A stretch of DNA of 64,000 bases, from NCBI GenBank assembly GCA_028284415.1, contig JANQRU010000007.1, positions 744,001 to 808,000 of the forward strand, read 5' to 3'. The notes beneath the pieces are model-generated. The model had not been told where the DNA came from. It was given only the letters and a program-made list of their open reading frames with translations, and made no database searches. Of this stretch, positions 43,076-52,546 are shown in pieces. The first letter of the stretch is position 1; the number at the start of each line of letters is the position of its first letter. This DNA is from Pyrinomonadaceae bacterium (lineage in GTDB: Bacteria; Acidobacteriota; Blastocatellia; Pyrinomonadales; Pyrinomonadaceae). Position numbers and translations under genes: made by a program.

Positions 43076-44011
43076 TTAATGACCTCCGCCTCCTGCCAAA
43101 AAGTGTTTACCAAGCAAATAAAGTAATGGGAATAGGAAAATCCAGACTATATCAACAAAGTGCCAATATAATCCTGAAATTTCTACTGGTGCAAAATACT
43201 CAGCTGAAAATGTTCCTATCCAAGCTTTGTATAAAAGCCATAACATGATGCCCAGACCCGCGATCATGTGTAGAGCGTGTAATCCAGTCATTACAAAATA
43301 AATCCAGAAAAACAAGCGAATTTTGTCTTTCAGCTTTTCTCTATTTAGCTCACCAAAAGATACAACATTACCATTCCTATCGGTTATTACATCGTCAAAA
43401 TATCCGATTTTTTCACTGTCAGTTAAAATTTTCTTGTGGCTCAAAACCAATTCTATATCATCGTCGGTGATTTGAAAGGCACCTGTTGGATTTGGTATTT
43501 TCTCTTTACCTTCACTTGCCGCAGAAGCCTTAGTCTCAAAAGGAAGTGTAAATGCTTCAGCTTTTTCTACCTCACCTTCTTTGATGACTTTGTTCCAACC
43601 ATCAACAGGAATTTGTCCCTTTTGATATTTTCCAGTGTATTCGACAACCTTTACACCCAAAAAGACTGAACCGAAAACCATTGTCAAAATAATCATTATG
43701 ACCTGTAGATTTCGGTTTCCTTTTTGAGCGTAAAATACAGCTAGAGCCATCGTTAAACTACTAACAATGAGGACTAGTGTATTGAGTCCACCCCAGAAAG
43801 CGTCTAGATGATTACTCCCTGCAGCGAAAGCCATAGGAAATTTATTACGAAAGACAAGATATGCTGTAAACAATCCGCCGAAGAACATTATCTCCTGTAC
43901 GAGAAATGCCCACATTCCGATTGTTACAGAATCCATCTGCTGATCCATGTCGTCAAACTGATGTTGAAGACCTGGTGCATGATAATGATCGTCGTGTGTG
44001 TGTTCTGCCAT
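43076..44011 (-). CDS. ctaE: Cytochrome c oxidase subunit III with a long internal insert
   Basis: A 311-residue subunit III of the heme-copper oxidase. Conserved blocks are [51 protein letters not shown], and [24 protein letters not shown] near the end. Between helices, residues about 125-230 are a hydrophilic stretch ([20 protein letters not shown] and [16 protein letters not shown]), about 80-100 residues longer than usual in caa3-type subunit III. The His-rich N-terminus ([10 protein letters not shown]) is typical. It follows subunit I with a 66-base gap and overlaps no gene; the subunit IV start is three bases after its stop. Confidence 0.94.
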   Translation of the reverse strand: MAEHTHDDHYHAPGLQHQFDDMDQQMDSVTIGMWAFLVQEIMFFGGLFTAYLVFRNKFPMAFAAGSNHLDAFWGGLNTLVLIVSSLTMALAVFYAQKGNRNLQVIMIILTMVFGSVFLGVKVVEYTGKYQKGQIPVDGWNKVIKEGEVEKAEAFTLPFETKASAASEGKEKIPNPTGAFQITDDDIELVLSHKKILTDSEKIGYFDDVITDRNGNVVSFGELNREKLKDKIRLFFWIYFVMTGLHALHMIAGLGIMLWLLYKAWIGTFSAEYFAPVEISGLYWHFVDIVWIFLFPLLYLLGKHFLAGGGGH

Positions 44012-44077
44012 ATTAGATTTCTAATTTCTAAATTTAAGACTACAGAATTACTCCATTTTTCATTTCCCGAATACTGC

Positions 44078-45757
44078 TTAGGCTGCTGGTGAAACTTCTG
44101 CTTCTCTCCTTGCTTCGTCTATGTCTAAACCACTCTCTTCGCCAAACTCGTAAGCTTCCCAAGTTACGATTGGTGTTTCATCAAAGTTGAAAGTTGGAGG
44201 TGGTGAAGATGTTCTCCATTCCAACCCCGAAAGCATCCAAGGATTGTCTTCTGCCTTCTCGCCCCAAATCAGCGAGTGAACTAAATAAACTACTGGCATT
44301 GTTAAACCAACTCCCAAGACAGATGCTCCCGCTGTGGAGAAAATATTCAAAACTTGCAACTCCTCTGGGTAAGCCGCATATCGTCTAGGCATTCCTTGAT
44401 ACCCTAAAATGAACTGAGGGAAGAAAGTCAGGTTGAAGCCGATAAAGATTAACATAGCTGAGATTTTGCCCCAAAACTCTGAATAGTGTCTTCCGGTCAT
44501 TTTTGACCACCAGAAATGGAGACCACCCAAATATCCCATCACTGTTCCGCCAACCATTACGTAATGGAAATGGGCAACGATAAAGTATGTATCAGTTAAG
44601 TGAACTGTAAGTCCAACCGAACCAAGGAAAAGCCCTGTCAACCCACCAATTAGGAAAAGTCCCAAAAACCCAAATGCGTAGAGCATCGGTGTTTCATAAG
44701 AAATTGAGCCTTTATAAAGTGTCGCGGTCCAATTGAATACCTTGATCGCCGATGGAACCGCAACAACCATCGTCAAGAAAGAAAATACTAATCCTGCATA
44801 AATAGATTGTCCGCTAACAAACATGTGGTGTCCCCAAACGAGGAAACCAAAAACAGCGATCGCAATTGATGAAAATGCAATAAATTCGTATCCAAAAATC
44901 TTCTTACGAGAGAAACTGGAAATTAGCTCTGAAATTACTCCCATCGCTGGCAGAATCATAATGTAAACTGCCGGATGTGAATAAAACCAGAACAAGTGTT
45001 GAAATAGAATCGGGTCTCCACCTATTGCCGGATCAAAAACGCCAACTTGAGTAACTCTCTCAATAGCTAACAACAAGATTGTTATTGCAACTACTGGTGT
45101 TCCTAAAATCATTACCAAACTCGTCGCATAATGTGCCCAAACGAATAGAGGCAAACGGAACCAAGTCATCCCCGGTGCTCTCATTGTGTGAGTGGACACG
45201 ATAAAGTTAAGTCCGGTTAAAATAGAGGAAAAACCGTTAATAAATATGCCTAATCCCACTGCCATCACAAAAGAATTAGAAAACGTAGTTGAATAAGGTG
45301 TATAAAATGTCCAACCAGTATCAACACCACCTTGCATTAATGCATAGAGCGTTAAAATACCACCTATCCAATATAAATATAGGCTTAAAAGGTTAATACG
45401 AGGGAACGCAAGATCTTTTGCCCCGATCATCAAAGGTAGCAAAAAGTTTCCTAAAATCGCCGGAATTGCCGGAATCAAGTAGAAGAAAACCATTAAAACG
45501 CCATGTTGAGTGAAGACCTTGTTATAAGTACCTGACTCCATTAGGTCGCTTGCCGGTGTCAACAATTCAAGGCGAATAGCTGCCGCATATAGACCTCCCA
45601 TCAGGAAGAATACGGAAACACTGATCAGATACATAATCGCAATGCGTTTATGATCTTTCGTCAACAACCAAGATTTTAGGCTGAAACCATTTGTTAGATA
45701 GTTCACTTTTGGTTCTTTTTTAGCACCATCAAGTTTCATTGCATCTACATTTTCCAT
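44078..45757 (-). CDS. ctaD: Cytochrome c oxidase subunit I, A2-type (YSHP)
   Basis: A 559-residue subunit with 12 helices that holds heme a, heme a3 and CuB and pumps protons. [20 protein letters not shown] is the CuB/Tyr-His helix; it has Tyr-Ser in place of the proton-pathway Glu, the mark of A2-type oxidases. [11 protein letters not shown] and [11 protein letters not shown] give the other CuB and heme His ligands. The D-pathway entrance keeps D in [11 protein letters not shown] but has a Leu where the second Asn is usual. It is three bases downstream of the subunit II stop in the same operon. Confidence 0.97.
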   Translation of the reverse strand: MENVDAMKLDGAKKEPKVNYLTNGFSLKSWLLTKDHKRIAIMYLISVSVFFLMGGLYAAAIRLELLTPASDLMESGTYNKVFTQHGVLMVFFYLIPAIPAILGNFLLPLMIGAKDLAFPRINLLSLYLYWIGGILTLYALMQGGVDTGWTFYTPYSTTFSNSFVMAVGLGIFINGFSSILTGLNFIVSTHTMRAPGMTWFRLPLFVWAHYATSLVMILGTPVVAITILLLAIERVTQVGVFDPAIGGDPILFQHLFWFYSHPAVYIMILPAMGVISELISSFSRKKIFGYEFIAFSSIAIAVFGFLVWGHHMFVSGQSIYAGLVFSFLTMVVAVPSAIKVFNWTATLYKGSISYETPMLYAFGFLGLFLIGGLTGLFLGSVGLTVHLTDTYFIVAHFHYVMVGGTVMGYLGGLHFWWSKMTGRHYSEFWGKISAMLIFIGFNLTFFPQFILGYQGMPRRYAAYPEELQVLNIFSTAGASVLGVGLTMPVVYLVHSLIWGEKAEDNPWMLSGLEWRTSSPPPTFNFDETPIVTWEAYEFGEESGLDIDEARREAEVSPAA

Positions 45758-45759
45758 AA

Positions 45760-46830
45760 CTACTTACTTTCTCCCTCTTTGTCCTCAGATGGTTTCTTTG
45801 GTTCACTTTCTTTCGGTTGATTCATCGTCGAATCTTCCTGAGTTGAACTACTATTTGACGTAGAAGTTCCAGTTGCACTGGTATCACCACTTAAAGATTT
45901 AATATATGCAACTAAAGAAACGAGCTGTTCCTCTGTTACTTGCCCTTTGAATGTTGGCATTATCGGTTGATAGCCTTCTACAATTTGGCTACCCGGATTC
46001 AAAATTGAGTTGCGGATATATTGTTCATCTCTGACTGCTGTATTTCCATCAACAAACTTGACTTCTTTTCCAAAGATATTTTCAAGTTTAGCACCTCGCT
46101 GAGAATCCCCACCGGCATGACAAGATGCACATCCTAATTTGTTTGTGAATAAATCCTCACCTGCTTGTACAGGGGTCTGATCAGAAGCGTTTCCGGCAAG
46201 CCAATTATCAAAATCCTTCTGCTCCATTACATAAACCCAGCCCCCCATACCTGCATGGTTAAGCCCGCAGTATTCTGCACAATAGAGCCTGTATTTGCCG
46301 GGCTTGGTTGCTTCAAACCACATCGTCGTGTAGCGTCCCGGAACAACATCTGCTTTGGTTCTGAAAGCCGGAATGAAAAAATCATGCAAGACATCTTCTG
46401 TCGTCATGGTCAGTTTAACTTTTCTTCCAACCGGCACGTGCAATTCGTTAATCTCTCTTTGTCCCGTGCGATGTTGAACTTTCCACATCCATTGTTTACC
46501 AACCACATATATTTCCATTGCATCAGCAGGAATTTTATATTGATTGTAGTAAACAACCGCCCCACCCAAGAAAATTGTCATCGAAATCACAAATGGCACA
46601 AAGGACCAGAATAACTCCAAAGGAATTGATCCATGTATCTCATCAGGCGTAGCAAACTTCTCTTTTGCACGATATTTAATTGCAAAAAAGAAAATTGCAA
46701 TTACAACGCCGATTGCAAAAAAGCCACTTACAGCTATTAAGTAAAAGTATAAATAATCCACTTGCCATGCGAAAGAGGATGCGTCTTCCGGAAATAGTGG
46801 AACCCACGATGTATCTTGCATTATCATCAT
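45760..46830 (-). CDS. ctaC: Cytochrome c oxidase subunit II with fused cytochrome c domain
   Basis: A 356-residue caa3-type subunit II. Two transmembrane helices lie near residues 25-50 and 75-95. The CuA domain is marked by [13 protein letters not shown] (C-x3-C-x3-H-x2-M). [15 protein letters not shown] is a heme c site, followed by a Met ligand region ([17 protein letters not shown]). The tail is rich in Ser, Thr, Lys and Glu. The fusion lets the oxidase take electrons directly, which suits a partner such as alternative complex III. The start is the first of several close ATGs. It precedes ctaD by two bases. Confidence 0.96.
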   Translation of the reverse strand: MMIMQDTSWVPLFPEDASSFAWQVDYLYFYLIAVSGFFAIGVVIAIFFFAIKYRAKEKFATPDEIHGSIPLELFWSFVPFVISMTIFLGGAVVYYNQYKIPADAMEIYVVGKQWMWKVQHRTGQREINELHVPVGRKVKLTMTTEDVLHDFFIPAFRTKADVVPGRYTTMWFEATKPGKYRLYCAEYCGLNHAGMGGWVYVMEQKDFDNWLAGNASDQTPVQAGEDLFTNKLGCASCHAGGDSQRGAKLENIFGKEVKFVDGNTAVRDEQYIRNSILNPGSQIVEGYQPIMPTFKGQVTEEQLVSLVAYIKSLSGDTSATGTSTSNSSSTQEDSTMNQPKESEPKKPSEDKEGESK

Positions 46831-46880
46831 CTGATTTATTTAGTCCAAAAAATAATTTTAACTGAAATTATTTAATCAAT

Positions 46881-47786
46881 TTAACCAAGCTTTTTTGCTT
46901 TACCTCTTCGCCAAAAGACAAAGAACATAACAGCAAGTCCGATTAAAGTTGCAACTCCTGCAAGTCGCAAAACATTAAATATTGCAAACCCATATTTTCC
47001 TGTTGATGGATCATAGTGGTAGCAATATAGATAAAGTTGTTCAACAGGATTTCCTATCTTGTTTTTTGATGACTCCATAATGCCAAATTTGACATCTTTC
47101 GGAGAATAATCAATTCCATAAAAATATCTGGAGAGCTTACCCTCAGGAGTTATGACCATAATTCCTCCCGCGTGGGCAAATTGATTGGTCTTTTCATCAA
47201 AAGTATATGTAAAACCGACTGCTTCGGTTACTTTGTCAATTTCGCTTTGTTTCCCCGTTAGAAAATGCCAACCATTTTCTGAACCGGGACGATTGTAGCG
47301 TTCTAAATATCCTTCTTTCTTGTTTTTAGCTAAGTTCGGTTTTTCATTTTCTCTTGCGTCAAAACTAATTGCCACAACATCAAACTCTTTTCCGACGTCA
47401 AAAGAAATTCCCTTCAGAGAGCCTGTCAAACCATTTAGAACTTCATTACAAAGCATTGGGCATTCATAATAAACGAGTGCTAAAATAACTGGCTTTCCTT
47501 TTCCGAAATAATCACCGAGCTTAACCTCTTCTCCTTTGGCATTTTTGAATTTTGCATCAAATGGAACTTTTGAGTTTAGCTTTTGCTCAATTCCAACCTT
47601 CTTTAAAGTTTTAGGAATTCCATTGCTGGAAGCCTGACTCGGATCGTATTTTCTGGGCGAATATAGTGGCGAAGTGTAATGCTCGGGACTTTGAGCATAA
47701 ATAGCACTTGCCAAAACAAATAAAACGCACAAACCTGTCAAAAGCTTCAGTTTCAAAACTACAGAATTTTCTGAGCCTTTTTTCAT
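46881..47786 (-). CDS. Sco/SenC-type copper chaperone
   Basis: A 301-residue thioredoxin-fold protein that inserts copper into the CuA site of subunit II. The Cu ligands are C109 and C113 in YYECPMLCNEV and a His in QFAHAGGIMV; IALVYYECP-like strands and YFYGIDYSPKDVKFGI are standard. A signal or anchor helix precedes it (residues about 10-30), and a second helix at the C-terminus (NVLRLAGVATLIGLAVMFFVFW) with a basic tail makes it a two-anchor protein. It sits between the complex III genes and subunit II, which fits its job. Confidence 0.93.
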   Translation of the reverse strand: MKKGSENSVVLKLKLLTGLCVLFVLASAIYAQSPEHYTSPLYSPRKYDPSQASSNGIPKTLKKVGIEQKLNSKVPFDAKFKNAKGEEVKLGDYFGKGKPVILALVYYECPMLCNEVLNGLTGSLKGISFDVGKEFDVVAISFDARENEKPNLAKNKKEGYLERYNRPGSENGWHFLTGKQSEIDKVTEAVGFTYTFDEKTNQFAHAGGIMVITPEGKLSRYFYGIDYSPKDVKFGIMESSKNKIGNPVEQLYLYCYHYDPSTGKYGFAIFNVLRLAGVATLIGLAVMFFVFWRRGKAKKLG

Positions 47787-47792
47787 TTCAAA

Positions 47793-48338
47793 CTACCTTA
47801 TTGTATCCGAAGCTGTGCGTCCTGCACTTGAAGCAGAAACCAACTTTTTGGAATTTTCCAGTGTTTTCTTAGCTTCTTCTCCGGTCTTAGCTTTAACACT
47901 TGAGTCTTTTAAGAGTCTTTCTTTAGCTTCTTCAATTGGCAGTGCAATGACGGTTCCCGTCTTCTCATCTTTGCGTCCCTCTTCCCAGAGTTTTTTCCAC
48001 TGTTTTTCCAGTTCCCAATACTCTGACTGAGGAGCAGTCAATTCAAGGTTAATTCGTCCCCCGTTCGGGTCTTCTACTCCGAATCCTGGAGCCGATTGTA
48101 AACGTGGCTCGGGCGGAAGCTTCTCTTCTTCACTCAATGCTAAAGGTTCCTGATTTTGTCTATCCGCTTCTTCAGCCTGCGGTTGCAGAACTTGGTATTG
48201 TAATACCCACATCAAACCGAAGGTCACAACGATCAACAAAAACAAACCAACTCCGAAATATATGATTCCGCGCAACCCGATGATGTTCTGTTCATAAGGC
48301 TGATCGAAATCTACATTTGTCTTTTCATGTTCTGCCAT
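47793..48338 (-). CDS. Single-pass membrane protein between actF and sco, conserved PPEPRLQ motif
   Basis: A 181-residue protein with one helix (about residues 24-47) after a short N-terminus, then a soluble part. The soluble part starts with the motif PPEPRLQSAPGF, followed by EYWELEKQWKKLWEEG and IALPIEEAKERLLK. I have seen this PPEPRLQ-plus-helix layout in proteins encoded near oxidase or ACIII genes of several Acidobacteriota and relatives, without a firm function. The gene lies in the operon, seven bases upstream of sco and 82 bases downstream of actF. An assembly or accessory subunit is the likely role, by position only. Confidence 0.75.
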   Translation of the reverse strand: MAEHEKTNVDFDQPYEQNIIGLRGIIYFGVGLFLLIVVTFGLMWVLQYQVLQPQAEEADRQNQEPLALSEEEKLPPEPRLQSAPGFGVEDPNGGRINLELTAPQSEYWELEKQWKKLWEEGRKDEKTGTVIALPIEEAKERLLKDSSVKAKTGEEAKKTLENSKKLVSASSAGRTASDTIR

Positions 48339-48420
48339 AATTCTATTCTAAGCTTTACGGATTGGATTATGAACCCGAAAAAATATCAAAAGATTACCTA
48401 AATTTATTAATTAAACTTAT

Positions 48421-49635
48421 TTAGTGCCCCTTACCGTGCTTAATTGCGTTTTCAAAAAATGGATCTTTGTGCGGCACTAAAGGACGCTTACTTAACTCAC
48501 GGAAAAACCACCAGAGCCATAGCCCACCGACTGCAATCGGAGCAACAAAATCCCAAGGTGTTACTGAAAATGCAACTTCCAATTTATGAAGCTTCAATTC
48601 TCCAATTCGAGGGCTGGGACCGATGATGTAGTACATATCAACCAATCTCATAAATAAAATGAAGATTGCCAAAGCCGCCAGCCATTTCGCCTTGCGTTTG
48701 AAATCTTGCATAAGCAAGATCAAGAATGGAAAAGCGAAGTGGAAAATAATTAACAGAAGCCCCATCACTCCCCAGCCGCCCTTTGAGCGAACTAAATAAT
48801 AGGGAGTTTCCTCGGTTAAGTTACCTGAATAAATAATTAGATATTGTGAAAAATTAAAGTATGCCCAAACCATCACAAGAGCGAGCATCAATTTCCCAAT
48901 GTCGTGGAAATGTCTTTTTCCCAGAACTCTGTCTAAAGGTGCTTTATCATGTAAATATGCCAAGATTGCAACTGAAAAACAGAAACAACTTAATCCCCAT
49001 CCAGCGACAAAAAGGAATCCCCACATAGTTGAAAACCAGTGCGGTTCCAGTGTCATCGTCCAATCCACTGAAAGAAATGTAACAAGCAACACGAAGATAA
49101 CCATTGTCGGACCTGAGAAACGCGTCGCCGTTCCGAGATGCATTGCCGCTTCTTCATAACTTGCCGCATTATCTTGTTGACGTGACCATTTGTTGAGCAA
49201 ATAAGCCATAAGCCCGAATAACAAGAAGTAGAGTACAGCTCGACCGCCCCACCAAGGAATTTCTAAATAAATTCCTCTTGCCGCTACAAATTTGTCGTCA
49301 GGTAGATTTGCCCATTCGTAAATGTATTTAACTCCCACACCTATCGGAATGAATAAAAGGGCTAAAAGTGGAATCGTTCTCGAACAAGCTTCTACAACTC
49401 TTCTTATAACAACTCCCCAAGCACCGCCGGTCAGATATTGAAGAAGTAAAATTCCCAAGCCACCAAAACCAATTCCTGCCCAAAAAATGTAACCCAAGAG
49501 CCATCCGCGTAGTGCATTTTCAGTATCAGTGTAACAACCAACTGCCCAAATTAAAGTGAATATGCCACCTACACCTAAAAATAGGTTTGATAAACGGCTG
49601 ATAGATTCAGGAGCCTTGAAGGTGTCATTAGCCAT
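48421..49635 (-). CDS. actF: Alternative complex III subunit ActF (NrfD-like quinol-binding membrane subunit)
   Basis: A 404-residue integral membrane protein with about ten helices. It resembles ActC/NrfD-type quinone-binding subunits: LRGWLLGYIFWAGIGFGGLGILLLQYLTGGAWGV at the start, TFLSVDWTMTLEPHWFSTMWGFLF in the middle and a His/Lys ending. In ACIII, ActF is the second large membrane subunit beside ActC. The start overlaps the end of actE by one base (TAATG type junction at 49635). It is followed by the PPEPRLQ protein. Confidence 0.93.
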   Translation of the reverse strand: MANDTFKAPESISRLSNLFLGVGGIFTLIWAVGCYTDTENALRGWLLGYIFWAGIGFGGLGILLLQYLTGGAWGVVIRRVVEACSRTIPLLALLFIPIGVGVKYIYEWANLPDDKFVAARGIYLEIPWWGGRAVLYFLLFGLMAYLLNKWSRQQDNAASYEEAAMHLGTATRFSGPTMVIFVLLVTFLSVDWTMTLEPHWFSTMWGFLFVAGWGLSCFCFSVAILAYLHDKAPLDRVLGKRHFHDIGKLMLALVMVWAYFNFSQYLIIYSGNLTEETPYYLVRSKGGWGVMGLLLIIFHFAFPFLILLMQDFKRKAKWLAALAIFILFMRLVDMYYIIGPSPRIGELKLHKLEVAFSVTPWDFVAPIAVGGLWLWWFFRELSKRPLVPHKDPFFENAIKHGKGH

Positions 49636-50411
49636 TATTTTTCACCTCCGTCTGCATCTTTATTTTCACTTGATTCAGCTTTATCTGAATCTTTTTCAGT
49701 TTCTGCATTATCTGCATTATCTTTATTATCCGTATTGCCTGCTGAATCGGTGGAGGACTTATCCATAGTCATTTTGCTATTCGGGTCTTGGCTGATTTGC
49801 AAAGCTCTTATATATGCAACAATTGCCCAACGATCAGCGACCGGAATTTGTGATGCGTATCCGTTCATTTTGCCCCAACCATTTGTAATCACATCGTAAA
49901 AATGTCCAACAGGTGCATTTCTCAAACGATCATTATGATAGGTTGAAGGTTTTGGATACCCACGTCTAACAATCATTCCATCTCCTGCTCCGACAGGACC
50001 ATGGCAAACCATACAAAAGATTTTGTATCTCTGCTCACCTCTATCAAGCAATTCTTTAGTAACAGGTATTGGAAATTCCTCAATTGCATTTGGAAAACTT
50101 GAAACTACCGTGTTTCCGTCTTCATCCATTGTGGTTTCAACTTGAACATTCGGATCTGCATTTTCCTTTTTACCTGTGTAAAAAGCTTTATTTTCTCTTA
50201 AGTTTCCACGTGCAACTGTATTTTCAGGCAGATCACGCATTGCTTTTTCATCGCTGAAAAAGTCGCTTTCCTTAAAAGGTTTATAACGCGGCTGATCCTG
50301 CATGTCATAACGACATCCGATTGCCGAAATACAGAAAGCCGCAATCAATAAAGAATAAATAAGCTTTTTACTCATACGCAGTTTTGAACTTTGATTAATT
50401 AATTTACTCAT
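49635..50411 (-). CDS. actE: Alternative complex III subunit ActE (monoheme cytochrome c)
   Basis: A 258-residue protein. The signal ends in CISAIGC, a fair lipobox, so it is probably lipid-anchored. One heme c site is KIFCMVCHGPVGAGDG, with a later Met ligand (YASQIPVADRWAIVAYIRAL is the end of the fold). The C-terminus is a long acidic Asp/Asn/Ser/Lys tail. The start at 50411 overlaps the actD stop by eight bases; an ATG 36 bases further in also fits the signal peptide, but the AGGAGG lies before the first. Its job is electron transfer out of the complex. Confidence 0.93.
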   Translation of the reverse strand: MSKLINQSSKLRMSKKLIYSLLIAAFCISAIGCRYDMQDQPRYKPFKESDFFSDEKAMRDLPENTVARGNLRENKAFYTGKKENADPNVQVETTMDEDGNTVVSSFPNAIEEFPIPVTKELLDRGEQRYKIFCMVCHGPVGAGDGMIVRRGYPKPSTYHNDRLRNAPVGHFYDVITNGWGKMNGYASQIPVADRWAIVAYIRALQISQDPNSKMTMDKSSTDSAGNTDNKDNADNAETEKDSDKAESSENKDADGGEK

Positions 50412-50937
50412 CTACGTCAAAAACCTCCTGCGGATCAAGGCTTTCCAAAAATGCTTTTGTTTCCTCATAATCATATTTCGGATCATCAGCTTTGATTAAC
50501 AAGAAAAACTTCTCTCTTGTTGCTAAATTAAATCTCGGGACATTAAAAACCGGATGATAAGGTTTCGGTAAACCATTCATAAACAGCATCCCGAAAACAG
50601 CAGCAAACCCAGCTAATAGAATTGTCATTTCGTAAGCAGGTGGAACAAAAGCAGGTAAACTAAAATGGGGACGCCCACCAACAATTATCGGGTAATCAAT
50701 AACATGGGTGTAATATTGCAGCCCTAGACCAAGTATCAACCCGGCGATACCACCAGCGAAAACAACATATGGCAAGATGCTACGTTTTATACCGAGGGCT
50801 TCATCCATTTCGTGAATCGGAAATGGTGAAAAAGCATCGGTTTCAGTAAATCCTGCATCACGCACTTTCTCTGCCGCCACAACTATTTCCGTAGTTGTAT
50901 CGAATTCTGCTAATAATCCGTAAATTTTATTTTCCAT
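50404..50937 (-). CDS. actD: Alternative complex III subunit ActD (DUF3341)
   Basis: A 177-residue protein of the DUF3341 family. The N-terminal part LLAEFDTTTEIVVAAEKVRDAGF and TDAFSPFPIHEMDEALG is soluble and conserved, followed by two helices (about residues 55-75 and 105-122) and PVFNVPRFNLATREKFFLLIKADDPKYD. ActD packs against the ActC/ActF membrane part and has no cofactor. The stop overlaps the actE start. A 141-base gap with an inverted repeat separates it from actC. Confidence 0.94.
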   Translation of the reverse strand: MENKIYGLLAEFDTTTEIVVAAEKVRDAGFTETDAFSPFPIHEMDEALGIKRSILPYVVFAGGIAGLILGLGLQYYTHVIDYPIIVGGRPHFSLPAFVPPAYEMTILLAGFAAVFGMLFMNGLPKPYHPVFNVPRFNLATREKFFLLIKADDPKYDYEETKAFLESLDPQEVFDVDE

Positions 50938-50955
50938 AAACTTTTATAGTTTTGG

Positions 50956-51048
50956 TTGCCCGTAATCAGTTTTGCTGGCAAATGATTTTGACATGGGTGA
51001 GTTGTCTTAGCATCATTGTGCGGACAAAATTTTTCTGATTACGGACAA
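50956..51048. repeat. Inverted repeat in the actC-actD spacer
   Basis: TTGCCCGTAATCAG (50956-50969) and CTGATTACGGACAA (51035-51048) are inverted repeats of 14 bases with one mismatch, separated by 65 bases. The rest of the spacer has no gene. It may fold in the transcript of this otherwise tight operon, perhaps as an intercistronic processing or stabiliser structure; this is inference. Confidence 0.6.
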
Positions 51049-51078
51049 ATATCAATTAATTCGTCAAAAACTAAATAC

Positions 51079-52506
51079 TTAGTTTCCGACACTTCCTTGT
51101 CCCGAATGTTCATGGTCATGCCCATGATGCTCAACCTTGGCATCGGGTAAAAGAGTTCTAACCTCAAATATAGAGATCACAGGGAGCATTCTTACAAATA
51201 GGAATATCAAGGCAAAGAAGAAACCGATCGTTCCGATATACATTGACCAATCAAAGATTGTCGGAGCAAACATTCCCCAAGATCCCGGCAAGAAATCTCT
51301 GTGCAAACTCGTAACAATAATCACAAAACGCTCAAGCCACATTCCAACACTTACAACGACTGAGATTACAAATAGCCAAAACGGACTTTCCCTAAAACGT
51401 TTGAACCACAAGAACTGTATCGAAATACCATTACAAAGAATCAGAAGCCAATACGACCACCAATAAGGTCCGCTGAACATACGGTTGTACATCATATAAC
51501 GCTCATAAGGAGCGGCTGAGTACCAAGCAAAAAATGCTTCCATCGCGTACCCGTAAACAACAATAAGACCAGTCGCAAGCATCACCTTACCCATATAAAT
51601 AAGGTGTGTGTCTGTAATTAAATCCTTCATGTTGTACCAAACACGAAGCGGAATACAGAGAATCAACACCATTGCAAAACCTGCAAAAATAGCACCTGCC
51701 ACAAAGTATGGCGGGAAGATTGTTGCGTGCCAGCCCGGTAATTGCGAAACCGAGAAGTCGAAACTTACGATTGAGTGAACGGATAGAACTAGTGGTGTTG
51801 AAAGTCCTGCAAGTAAAAGATATGCGATCTCGTAACGATGCCAGTGTCTGGCTGATCCTCTCCATCCCCAAGACAACAGACCGTAGGCAACTTTGAAATA
51901 CTTATTTTTAGCTCTGTCTCTAAGTGTAGCAATATCAGGAATCAATCCGACATACCAAAACAGTAGCGAAATCGTTGCATAGGTCGTAACCGCGAAAACG
52001 TCCCACATCAGCGGACTACGGAAGTTTTGCCACATCGCCATGGTATTTGGATATGGCAACATCCAATATGCAAGCCATGGACGACCCGTGTGCAAAATCG
52101 GAAATAGCCCCGCACAAGCAACAGCAAAAAGCGTCATTGCCTCAGCAAAACGGTTAATCGAAGTCCGCCATTTCTGGTTCAAGAGCAATAGAATTGCCGA
52201 AATCAGCGTCCCTGCGTGTCCAATACCAATCCACCAAACGAAGTTGATGATTGGAAATGCCCAGCCGACAGGTTGGTTATTACCCCAAATTCCAACCCCC
52301 TGCACAAAAAGCAGTGTAACGGTCAACAATAAAAGTTGTGCGACAATAAATGATATTCCGAAACCGATAAACCAACCATAAGGCGTTCGTTTTTTCAGCG
52401 TGATATCACTGATTTTATCCGTTACTGTGCCATAATCGTACACACCTTCCACCATTGGTGGATAGATTTTCTCTTGAATTTCTTGTAAGTCTCTTGCGTC
52501 TTGCAT
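51079..52506 (-). CDS. actC: Alternative complex III subunit ActC (NrfD-like quinol oxidase membrane subunit)
   Basis: A 475-residue polytopic membrane protein of the NrfD/PsrC family, with about ten helices. The N-terminus MQDARDLQEIQEKIYPPMVEGVYDYG is soluble. GIGHAGTLISAILLLLNQKWRTSINRFAEAMTLF and VFAVTTYATISLLFWYVGLIPDIATLRDRAKN are family blocks with the Asp and His that take part in quinol binding, and EIAYLLLAGLSTPLVLSVHSIVSFDFSVSQLPGWH is conserved. The C-terminus is His-rich (HHGHDHEHSG). It is the main quinol-binding subunit. It lies 40 bases downstream of actB. Confidence 0.96.
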   Translation of the reverse strand: MQDARDLQEIQEKIYPPMVEGVYDYGTVTDKISDITLKKRTPYGWFIGFGISFIVAQLLLLTVTLLFVQGVGIWGNNQPVGWAFPIINFVWWIGIGHAGTLISAILLLLNQKWRTSINRFAEAMTLFAVACAGLFPILHTGRPWLAYWMLPYPNTMAMWQNFRSPLMWDVFAVTTYATISLLFWYVGLIPDIATLRDRAKNKYFKVAYGLLSWGWRGSARHWHRYEIAYLLLAGLSTPLVLSVHSIVSFDFSVSQLPGWHATIFPPYFVAGAIFAGFAMVLILCIPLRVWYNMKDLITDTHLIYMGKVMLATGLIVVYGYAMEAFFAWYSAAPYERYMMYNRMFSGPYWWSYWLLILCNGISIQFLWFKRFRESPFWLFVISVVVSVGMWLERFVIIVTSLHRDFLPGSWGMFAPTIFDWSMYIGTIGFFFALIFLFVRMLPVISIFEVRTLLPDAKVEHHGHDHEHSGQGSVGN

Positions 52507-52546
52507 AGCTTCTCGTAGCTTATATTTTGTCTAAAATGACTGGAGC

